NCBI RefSeq assembly: GCF_002878395.1
Contig: NC_061119.1
Location: 18,177,741-18,241,740, forward strand
Length of the DNA stretch: 64,000 nucleotides
Reading direction: 5' to 3'
Source of the DNA: Capsicum annuum
Lineage: Eukaryota > Streptophyta > Magnoliopsida > Solanales > Solanaceae
The translations under genes and the position numbers were made by a program. Each line of letters opens with the position of its first letter. The first letter of the stretch is position 1. Below are positions 24,505-34,153 of this stretch, piece after piece. A model generated the notes under the pieces. The model searched no databases and had not been told where the DNA came from. It saw only the letters and a list, made by a program, of their open reading frames with translations.

Positions 24505-25119
24505 GTAACAGTGGCGGGTTTGCTTGTTTCTCTCCTCTCTCGCCCTTTCCCTTCACTCTCATCCTGATTTTTCACTCGTTTTTACTATTTTTTACCCTCC
24601 CCATTCACCCTCTCAATATTCCCTTATTGTTTTCTTCATTCTCTAGTTTTCCCCTCCAATTTCCCTGGATTTTTCTCTGTTTCTTCCCTCCCTCACATAT
24701 GGTTGTCTGATGTTTATCCTTATGTGAGTGGAATTGTACAAAGAGCTGAGAGATGTGAGAGTGTTTGGATGTGTGCATTTGTGAGTGAATGTGTCCGATG
24801 GGTATTGTGTATAAGTGTGTGCAGAGAGTTGTTGTGAGTGTGTGGTGTGTGTAATTGTGTTTTCTTTATTTTGTGGAGAAGATGTAAAAAATTGGAGGAG
24901 ACTGTCAGTTAGTAGGTATGGGTTGTTGTTCATGAGTGTGATGCAGTGGTTAGGATTAGGTGGGGTAGGGAAAGACACGTGGGTTAGATAGTTAAATTGT
25001 TGAAAATTTATTAATTTTTGTCTTTTTGTTAAAAAATATGTAAATGGGGTAGCGCGTATGATAAGGCGGGGTAAATGAGTAACTTTGACTTTTGGGAGGG
25101 ACAAAATTACATGTTTACA

Positions 25120-25440
25120 GTTGTTATACAACTTGACTTAGAAAATAATTCATCAGCCCTGAGAGGCTGCGGTGCGGGCTTAAGGCACAAAAGTAATTTG
25201 GGTTTCTCAAATTAAGTCATTGCTTGAGTTATTACTATAAAAAAAATTGCTAATTTTGGATAAAATCTATCAACATTTGGTTCATAGATAATCTTTCCAG
25301 TGCATTTTTCATCGAAACCTCTTTACCAACAAGCCAAATTCAGTAAAGTGAATTTCTAATAATGTGTGTCCTCACGCATCACAAGATCGTGGTAATCTCT
25401 TTTATATGTATTGTTGTGATTTCATCAGATATTTTTCAAA
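25120..25440. other. Unassigned spacer between Tat array and MITE
   Basis: AT-rich, no recognised gene or repeat. Confidence 0.4.
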
Positions 25441-25745
25441 GGCATATATAAATGTGTCCTTTAACTTGACTTCAACATAACTTTTATCTATGCCGTCCAA
25501 CTTTGCCTGTGCATAAGTAGCACTTAAACTTGTACAAAGTGAACAAGTAGACACATGTGTCCTAAGTGATATCCTATGTAGTTAATTCATGTTCGGCACG
25601 ACATCCTACGTGTATTATGCCACATAGGACGCATGTGTCTACTTGTTCAACTTTGTACAAGTTTTAGTGTCTACTTGTGCACATTATCCAAAATTGAGGT
25701 CATAAATGTAAACGGAGGACAAGTTAATGGACATGCTTATGTATT
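25441..25745. mobile_element. Fold-back MITE
   Basis: The two halves are inverted copies of each other. Left AACTTGTACAAAGTGAACAA then GTAGACACATGTGTCC; right ATAGGACGCATGTGTCTAC then TTGTTCAACTTTGTACAAG. The homology extends outward to GTGTCCTTTAACTTGAC and its partner near 25715-25735. About 300 bp, no coding capacity. Superfamily not determined. Confidence 0.7.
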
Positions 25746-26351
25746 ATGTCTTTCTAAAATAGGTTTACAATTTGAAAGCTCGTTTTTAAGTAAATATGAG
25801 ATCATGTATCCATTTATTTCGGCATATAACTTTCTCTCTATGTTAACTGTGAACATATATAAGCACATCGATTTCCTAGAACACATAAATATTGTATTCT
25901 ATCTTGCAACGGATTAACACAAAGTAATTCTATCATATGCTCAAACATGAGTTAATCAGAAGGGTTTGCTTATGATGAAGGGGGAATCTCCACTTAATAA
26001 TCGATCCACTAATTCACACAAATTCTTAAATTAATTATCATTAACAACAAGAGAAGCATCCCTAACTAAACTTGAAATCACTCACCTCCAGTCGGCGATT
26101 TTGGATGTGAGCAAGGATATCTTCTTTGAAGTGTATCACCATAAGGGGTCATTTGGTATGTGGGATAATCAGGATATTTCGAAATTAAATCTGAGATATG
26201 ATAACAAATTTATGTAAATTTGTCTATCAAATGATAAAACCTTATCCCGGCTTTATCATGGGATTTCATCTCTCAAATGAGATAAATTATTTCATGGGTT
26301 ATAATTGTAGGACTATATTCTCAGGATATTTTAGTCTATGTACAAAATTAT
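25746..26351. other. Unassigned DNA with a possible second MITE at its right end
   Basis: From about 26137 the text GGGGTCATTTGGTATGTGGG resembles the start of Solanaceae MITEs whose ends read GTTTGGT/ACCAAAC. A similar phrase occurs at 32118-32345. The right end is lost at the copia LTR. The rest is unassigned. Confidence 0.35.
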
Positions 26352-26701
26352 TGCGAAATATCGTGGGTTAACTATGACACAATCACAAACAAAGAAAATA
26401 GAGAAGAAAAATAACACATGAGTTTAACAATGTTCGGCTAGGCCTAATCTTCCAAGCAAAAACAAAGAGAGTTTTTCACTAAGAAAGAAAAAAAAGAAAA
26501 AGTGCACAATGCTTTAAAATCCTCAACAGCATTCCGTAGATATAGATCTCAACTAATCCCAACCTATAATGATAAGATTCTCACAATCCTAGAAGGATAA
26601 TATATTCTTTTCCCAAATCTGTTAGGACAAATGATTTCCTAAACCAATAGGAATTATAAGTTTTCTAAATAGACAAGGGAATACTTCAAGGCATAATTAA
26701 C
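26352..26701 (-). mobile_element. 3' LTR of Ty1/copia element 1
   Basis: 350 bp, plus-strand ends TGCGAAATATC...ATAATTAACA; on the coding strand it starts TGTTAATTATGCC. Homologous along its length to 31298-31644: both share ACACAATCACAAACAAAGAA and CCCAAATCTGTTAGGACAAA-type blocks. The preceding polypurine tract is weak (AAGAAAAAGATT on the minus strand). Confidence 0.8.
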
Positions 26702-26764
26702 AAATCTTTTTCTTGGCTTAAATATCAATAGAAACATCATCTCTATATTTGCTTTCATCCCTCG

Positions 26765-28100
26765 AAAGGGCTCACTAAGTACTGCACGCACCAATCAAGT
26801 CTAGATAATGCCTAAACATATTGATCGAGACTGCCTTGATAATTATATCTATCAGATTATTATGTGTAGATACTTTCTTCACATCAACATCTCCTTTGCA
26901 GTCTACTACATTTTGTACCCTTGGCAATGAACCAAACTTTCATGTTCGATTCTTGTGAAGTAACTCAATCTCTTCACCCATTGCACCAACCCATCAATCT
27001 GCTCTCGATCTAGAAATAGCTTATGTACAACTATTAGGCTCAAGAACATTAATGATCTCTATAACTGATAAAACAAATGTCACACCATTCGCATATCCAA
27101 GAAGATTTTATCAACTACAGACGCATACCTCTTGTTCGGTAGATTACTCTCTTCTCGTTGCCCGTTGCATTGCTATATAGTTGTTGTAGCATGGGTGCAG
27201 CTACATTATCATCTTAATTAATATTTTGCACCTTCTCCACTTTTAAACTATTGGTCTGATCTAGTGGGGATTCAATTTCTAGATCTATGTGGGCACTAAC
27301 ACTATAATTTGATTTTTCTATCGTTGTTTCCTTTTGACTGTCCAGTGAGAGAAATTCATTGAATATCACATCTGTTCTAATAATAATTCCTTGATTATTT
27401 TGATTTGTTCACCACAATTTGTAACCTTTACCCTAGAAATATGCATTTCTTGCCCTCGGCTCAAGTTTGTCATCCCTTACATGAGCATAAGCAGAACAAT
27501 CAAATATCCTTAAATTTGAATAATCAACAGGCGAATCAGACCAAACCTCAGAAGGAGCTTTGAACTCGATAATTTTGGATGGAGATCTATTAACCAAATA
27601 ATAAGTTTTATTGATTTCTTCAACTCAAAAATACATACTAACACATGAGTGTGAAAGCATACTTCATGCTCTGTCATAAAGTGTTATGTTCATATGCTCC
27701 GCAGTACTATTTTGTTATGATGTTTCAATACAAGTGTGGTGTCTCACTATGCCATTTCTATAATAGAAATGAATGAACTCTAAGTTGCAAAATTTCAACT
27801 CATTGTCTATCCAAAGACTCTCAACTTTTCTTCCAGTCTACCTCTCATTCATCATGTTCCATTTAACAAATGTCAAAAATGTCTCATCTTATGCTTTCAG
27901 AAAATGCGCGCATATCATTCTTGAGTAGTCATCAATCAAGGTCATAAAGTACTTGGAATCACTTTTAAAAGAAATTCTATTTGGACCCCACAAGTCCGAA
28001 TGTATATAATGTAACTTGTTTTTGGTCTTGTATTCTGCTTTCTTGTTGAACTTTACTCGTGTTTTCTTACCAAACACATAATGCTCACAAAAATTCAAGG
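26765..28100 (-). pseudogene. Ty1/copia pol remnant (integrase and RNase H end, RT deleted)
   Basis: Minus strand. 28098-27889 reads CEHYVFGKKTRVKFNKK... and LHYIHSDLWGPNRI...LIDDYSRM: the end of the GAG-pre-integrase zinc domain and the first part of the DD35E integrase core. 27600-27430 gives LVNRSPSKIIEFKAPSEVW and LRIFDCSAYAHVRDDKLEPR, the integrase C-terminal region, with a stop in place of a Leu in the usual FLGY motif. About 450 bp further, KKVSTHNNLIDIIIKAVSI and FRHYLDLIGAC match the end of RNase H. Reverse transcriptase would need about 1 kb more, so it is deleted. Many stops and frameshifts; dead. Confidence 0.75.
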
Positions 28101-28679
28101 TTTATTTTTGTAACCATTCAAACAATTTTGTTTGTTCAACAAAGACAATTTCTTGTTACTCATATGATCAAGTCACAAGTGCCACAACTAAGACTGATTT
28201 GGATCACTCTTTCAAGAAGCTATATTTTTTTTTCCTGCAACTACACTCGCTTGAAGATAATACAATCTAGAATGAAGCTTACCTTTCATGAGTACCATGG
28301 AGTCTTTATAAATTTAAGTGTTTCATTCTTTAAGTGAAACTTATACCCTTGATCATTCAAAGTCAAAAGAGAAATCAAATTCCTTTCCATTCGAGGAACA
28401 TGCCAACATTTTATATTTCTGATAATATCATTGAACATTCTTAATTTGATGTTATCAATCCCCTGTACCTCTAATGAATTATCATCACCTAGGTAGACAG
28501 TCCCATTCGTCTTCTTGTAAGTTACAAATCAATTCTTGTGTGGACACATGTGGAAAGCTATACCAAAGTCAAGAATTAGGAATTATACCTATGATCAAAA
28601 CCCATGGTACAAACTTTTCCTACATATTCACTATTTGCCGAGTAATCAACTTTCTACTTTTGTTTTTCTCCTTTAATTT

Positions 28680-29395
28680 AGGAAAATCTCTTCTGTAGTG
28701 ACCTTGGTCTCTGTACTCATAGCAATTCTGCTTCCTTGCTCTAGACTTCGATCTGGTGATAGACTTTTTCCTTTTAAAGTCTTTCTATTGTGTTCTTCCT
28801 AAGACCTTCACCCTCAGCTCTACTATCCGAAAATTCTTCTTCAATTATTTAGATTTTAGTGCATTACTAATATCATCTAGTGAAAAAAATTATCTTATCC
28901 ATATAGCAATGTATCAGCAAAAGTATCATAAGATGGTGGTAAGGATCATTCCAAGATCAAAGTTTGATCTTCTCTATCAATTTTGATATCCGCGTTCTTC
29001 AAGTCCATTATCATTAAATTAAACTCAGCAAGGTGAGTTTTAATCGATGTATCTTTATTTATAAAAAATTGTACCATTTTTTTCAAGTAGAGGTGGTTTG
29101 TAAGCGATTTTCTAGAATAAGGATCTTTCAACTTTTTCAATGCCATTACTGTCGATTCCACTTCAACAAATTCCTAAAGAATGTTATTTGTAGCGCTCAT
29201 GAAGATCACACTCAAAACCCTCTCCTTCAGGTCTGTTATCTTTGATTCTTTCAACTCTTCTAAAAAGGTCTCCTCAATTATCTTTCATAACCCTTGTAAC
29301 ACCAATAACGATCCCATTCTAATCTTCCACCGATTAAAACTAGATCCCTCATCGAATATTTCCATTTTATACTTTGTTGAAGATGATAGAGACAT
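28680..29395 (-). pseudogene. Ty1/copia gag remnant, Tnt1/Tork-like
   Basis: Starts at an ATG at 29395 with MSLSSSTKYKMEIFDEGSSF, then NRWKIRMGSLLVLQG, the usual F-DG-NF-W--RM---L opening of copia Gag. 29161-28946 continues with SRKSLTNHLYLKKMVQFFIN and HLAEFNLMIMDL. Near 28735 the zinc knuckle reads CYEYRDQGHYRRDF: the second Cys has become Tyr and the last Cys Phe, so it cannot bind zinc normally. Several frameshifts and stops. Confidence 0.7.
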
Positions 29396-29454
29396 CTTAA
29401 TCTTTGATTACATGTAGAAATTCCAACTTGACTTTCATACTAGTTGTTAGACTC

Positions 29455-30677
29455 GAAATAATCAGGTGTCATGTAGAAGCTAATAAAGTAAACTTCGAAA
29501 GACGCTCATAAGAAGACAAATGATAATATACCAAATGAGATAAAATAATTTAATGTGGCTCGATCCAACCGGCCTACATTTACAAAAAGAGATGAAGAAT
29601 TCACTATACAAAGAGAGTACAGAATATCGAGAGAGACAACCCCACAAAATTTACTTAGAGTAAAAGAAGTTCATACAAGTGACACCATAACACTTATATC
29701 TCCCAACTTCTTCCCCCTAAACACCTCTCAAAACCCCTAAGACTGCATTGTGGATGCTACTAAGCTGGAAGAAAGAAGTCTCTATTTATAGTGTCTATAA
29801 CTTTTTTCTTACAAGAACAAGGATTAGTCAAATATGGAGAAGCTTGAAATAATCAGATGTCATGCGGAAGATAACAATGTAAATTTCAAAATACGCCACA
29901 TAAGAAGACAAACGAGAAATATATCAAAAGAGACACAATTATTTAACGTGGTTCGATCCAATCGGCCTACATTCACAAAAGAAGTTGAGCAATCCAATAA
30001 ATAAAGAGAGTACAAAATATCGAGAGAGACAACCTCACACAATTTACTTAGAATAAAAGAATTTCACACAAGTGACACCATAACACTTGTCCCATAATTT
30101 CTCCCCCCTAAATAACTCTCAAAACTCCTAGGACTATATTGTGAATGCTACCAAGCTAGAATAAAGGAGCTTCTATGCATAAAGTCTATATATTTTCATA
30201 CAAAAATAATGATTAGCCAAATATGGAGAAGCTTAAAATAATCAGATGTCATGCGGAAGCTAACAACGTAACGAAAGATTACACATAGAAGACAAACGAG
30301 AAATATATCAAAAGAGGTACAATAATTTAACGTGGTTTGGCCTAATCGAGCTACATCCATAAAGGAGATGAGCAATCCACTATATAAAGATAGTACAAAA
30401 TATCGAGAGAGACAACCTCGCACAATTCACTCAAAATAAAAGAGGTTCACACAAGTGATACCATAACACTTGTGTCTCACAAATTCTCCCCTCAAACAAT
30501 AGTCAAAACCCCTTGGATTATATTATGGATGTACCAAGCTTAAAGAATGGACCCAATATTTATATTGACTTAACTTTTCCTACAAGAACAATGACTAGCC
30601 AAATATGGAGAATATGTTTTCCTTTTTCTAAAGAAAAATTCAATTATGGTAAGAAAGTCAGGACAAACACCAAACAA
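29455..30677 (-). repeat. Three tandem copies (389-391 bp) of a copia-type LTR
   Basis: Copies start at 29455, 29846 and 30235. Each holds on the minus strand a TATA-like CTATAAATAGAG-type box, a GGTTGTCTCTCTCGATATT block and a CACGTTAAATTATT-type R-region phrase. The third copy has an extra start: on the minus strand the polypurine tract CCTAGGGGGAGATT (about 30690-30677) is followed by TGTTTGGTG. So the triplet follows a 3' end and precedes a gag start, as if unequal exchange between LTRs had expanded a tandem. No primer site is visible between the triplet and gag. Confidence 0.7.
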
Positions 30678-31275
30678 ATCTCCCCCTAGGTTTGAATTTC
30701 TGACAAAATAAATTTGCTCCACCTTCTTCATGTAGTCTTCAACTAGTTCAATCTTCATCTCGAAAACAGTCTCTGTTAAATCTGTCTTTACATAGAGTAA
30801 TACTTTGATAAAATTTCTCAAATCAAAATCTTTAGTCAGCTTAAACACACGCTTACATGGTGTGATATTGTTTGCTTTGGGTCAAGTCTGCACTGTTTTG
30901 CCTAAAGACTTAACACTATTAAGAGTCCTACACTTTATATGTAGATTCTCAATCTTTTTAGCTATCAATGTGGGGCTTTCTTCGCACACCCAACAACTTT
31001 TCCCTCAAACTAAGTTTCACGTGTCTCATTACCACAATCCACGGGTCACCGAAATACTCAACAACCTCACTCCTCGAACTAAATTTCATGTGGCCCATTA
31101 CCACGATTCACAGGTTATTAAGATTCATTGTGCTCACCCACATCATCTGATATTTTATGGCAACTGAAGCCCGCAACTAACTTCTTCTTGTGTGTGCATT
31201 TTCAAGCTCGTAACGATAAGCAAATCGAGCTCGTACTCTATCACTCTGCCACATCTCCATACTCGTCCAGCCGAA

Positions 31276-31292
31276 CCTTGACTCTGATACCA
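31276..31292 (-). other. Primer binding site of copia element 1 (initiator tRNA-Met type)
   Basis: Minus strand TGGTATCAGAGTCAAGG, five bases after the LTR end. TGGTATCAGAG is the standard plant copia primer complementary to the 3' end of initiator tRNA-Met. Confidence 0.9.
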
Positions 31293-31297
31293 ATTAT

Positions 31298-31644
31298 TGC
31301 AGAAATATCATGGGCTAACTAGAACACAATCACAAACAAAGAAAATAAAACAGAAAAATAACACAAGAGCTTAACGAGGTTTAGTTAGGCCAAATCCTCC
31401 AAGCAAAAGTGGAGAGAGTTTTCTACTATGAAGAAAAAAAAAATGTACAACGCTTTAGAATCCCCAACTGCATCTCTGACATATATATTTCAAGTAGTTC
31501 CAAACCTGTAAGAAAAGATTTTCCTAATCCTATAAGAACAATATATTCCTTTCCCAAATCTATTAGGACAAAGTGTCTCCTAAACCAATAAGATTTATGA
31601 ATTTCCCAAAATAGATAAGAAAAAAATTGAAGACATAATTAACA
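31298..31644 (-). mobile_element. 5' LTR of Ty1/copia element 1
   Basis: 347 bp, plus-strand ends TGCAGAAATATC...ATAATTAACA, paired with 26352-26701. The flanks ATTAT (left of the element) and GAAAC (right) do not match, so the target duplication has decayed or been lost in a rearrangement. Confidence 0.8.
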
Positions 31645-33604
31645 GAAACTACCCTAATATTCTTTTAAATTCCTAAACCGTACAATTGTACTTCGTGTAC
31701 TTATTAAAACTTCTTTCTCATAATGATACTAATATATAATGTTGTCTCTTGAAACAACCTGGGGAAACCCAAGAAAATATATATTAAAAAAAATAATAGT
31801 ATTTTTTTGTTTGTGTACAGCTGAGCAAAGACACACATGAGACACAGCTTGTAAAAGCTACAATGAGAATACATGGATGCGAAGTAGCCAACTTGATATA
31901 TAATTGACAGATTGACTTTTTTTATAAAAAAAAAAAATGTCGATTAAATAAAACGAAAAATTGATAATGAACAACTTTAACAAGGCTAGAAAGGTATCAT
32001 AAGAACAAGATTAATACTTGATAGAAAAAAGAAAATGCCAAATATGGACAACGAATAATTAGGGAATTATATATACTATTAATGTTCTTCTAGTTTCACT
32101 ACCAAAATTTAGATACTATTAGAGCTCGTTTCGTACCAAGAATAAGAATAATTAATTTTAGGATTAATTTTTGAATGAGCTTATCTCGTATTTGGTTGAA
32201 ATAAAGTGCATCGAAAAACTCATCCCTAAATTAGTTAAGTGGGGATTGTAGTGTTATTTTTATCTCATGAGGATGGAATTGTTAATCCGGAGATAACTAA
32301 TTTGTGATAATTAGAATAACTTGTTATCAAACCAAATGACTCCTTAATCCTCCTAAGTTGACTTCTATATATCGAAATATAATGCTAATTGCAATGTTAG
32401 ATGATTAAGTACATATTTGTACAGTTGAAATACACTTTTAAGTCAAAGATTTTCGATACGCTCAACACAATTTTTATTTTATTTCTTGAGGAAATTAATT
32501 AAAAAAAAAAAAAAAAAAAGGACCCATAAAGTTGGTAAACAATGAAACACTCAAAAATTTCAGGTGTTACTTTAATATGAGTGCTTTTATGTAATGTAAC
32601 CCAAGTCAATCCAGATAAATAATTAGTAATCTTAAGTTTTCAGTAATCTATTTTGCTTTTTTAGATTTATCTGGTCAATTGTCAACATTAATAATGGGTT
32701 AGGTTAATTTTGGCATGATTTTATAGAATCCCTTCAACCAACCAAAATTGGCCACGACCTTAATAGAAGTTGAAAATGACTTAATTACATTATTTATTAA
32801 TTAAGTATTGGCGCATTAATCTTTTCAAAGTTTGACAACTCCTCAGATATTTGGTATTGGGGTGGGGGGTTCACTTTTATTGCTGTTAATTATCTAATAA
32901 AACATGAGATTAAGACTCTTTAAAGAAAATTAACCAATTGATCTTCCCATCGTTTTGGCTTATATATTTGTGACATTTCATATTTCGTCTAGCTTATACC
33001 TAAGTAGGTATAATCGTATATCCTTTTGGGGGATTCTTCGCATTCTTATTTATTAATAGCTATTTTAGAGACCGAAAGTAATTGGCCCCAAAAGAAGTTA
33101 CAAATTTTTAGATTCATGTGGAGTTCTTTTTCTTAATATCCTCAATCGCCTCTCATTCGGAGATGTTTGTGACTTGAGCTTATTATGGTATATTCATGGG
33201 AAAGAAAGAACGAGCAATTTACATTTTAATAGTTATTGTTTTACTTGCTCTAATACATGCACACATCACATGCTTTCAAGGAATAGAATATATATGACTC
33301 AAATATATTATCAAACTCTCTGCACTATTTCTGATAGTATTTATAGTTTTACCTTTCAAATTTCACAGGACATTTGTAGGCACAATTTAATGATAGACGT
33401 GCTATTTTGTTAGTAATATAATGTTATGATCGATAGAATAATCGAGGCGCGCATATATATATTTTATCCAAATGGCGAATACCATTGTTATTAAAACCCC
33501 AAAAATATGTATATAATGATAGCTAGCTATTAGCCCAATAATTTGTCTTGATGTTTAGCCTAATTTGGCAGTTGAAACTAAGAATAAGGCTTTGATTGTG
33601 TTAA
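31645..33604. other. Unassigned AT-rich DNA between two copia elements
   Basis: Contains a probable MITE at 32118-32345 (starting GAGCTCGTTTCGTACC, ending ATCAAACCAAATGACTCC), a run of about 20 A at 32500 and TA-rich stretches near 33460. No gene recognised; the open frames are short and lack family features. Confidence 0.4.
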
Positions 33605-33938
33605 TGTTGAAATCGAACCAGATTTGAACGTATAAAGTGCAAACAAATCCTAAGTAGATATGAGAGAATGAGAGAGATGAAAAGAAGTAGAGAGAGAAAG
33701 TAATTGATTATTATTCCATCTGAATGCGCTAGAACCGGGTCCACTATTATTTATATTTATGATAGTGGACCGGGTCATTTTGATTGTATACAGATCTTGT
33801 AATTCAGGCCCAATGTAAAATAACACTTGTATCATATGAGTAAGTGTTTGGCCCAAAACAATTGCTAAAACGTAAAAATATACATCAATCAACATATATA
33901 TACATTTATATGTATGGTGTATCTATGTAACTCCAACA
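33605..33938 (-). mobile_element. 3' LTR of Ty1/copia element 2
   Basis: 334 bp, plus-strand ends TGTTGAAATC...CTCCAACA. Nearly identical to 39468-39804 along its length (few substitutions and indels by eye), which suggests a much younger insertion than copia element 1. Confidence 0.9.
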
Positions 33939-33957
33939 TCCCCCCCCCCCCCCCTCA
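33939..33957 (-). other. Polypurine tract of copia element 2, with a 15-base G run
   Basis: Minus strand: TTGA, then G x15, then A, then the LTR start TGTTGGAG. The usual copia tract has about five G; here it is a homopolymer of fifteen, likely from slippage. Confidence 0.85.
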
Positions 33958-34153
33958 AGATGGAGGGTGAGAACACGCCAAGTTTGCTGAGAGTATAGTA
34001 GTGAGTCAGACCAGGAAGCGGCTTGGTGAAGATATCAGCTAACTGGGTAGTAGAATTAACAAAATGGAGAGAGATTAAGCCAGATTGAACACAATTACGA
34101 ACATAGAGGCAGTCGATCTTGATATTCTTGGTGCTCTTATGAAAAACTGGATT

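Larger units (their letters stand above)
20798..25119 (-). mobile_element. Tat-like LTR copy c (5' LTR), split by a nested solo LTR
   Basis: Plus-strand ends TGTCACACC...ATGTTTACA. The two parts, 20798-22209 and 24505-25119, align without interruption with LTR copy b. Removal of the 2.29-kb insertion gives about 2032 bp, against 2042 bp for copy b. The outer right flank (GTTGTTATAC...) is non-repeat DNA and marks the end of the array. No matching 5-bp duplication is seen at 6228-6232, in keeping with a rearranged array. Confidence 0.85.

Noticed and set aside
24643..25131. 162-residue minus-strand frame in LTR copy c
   Set aside because: It covers the 5' end of the LTR, has no family resemblance and is broken in LTR copy b.
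32490..32520. Poly-A tail of a LINE or retrogene
   Set aside because: No recognisable coding sequence precedes it on either strand and no target duplication was found.
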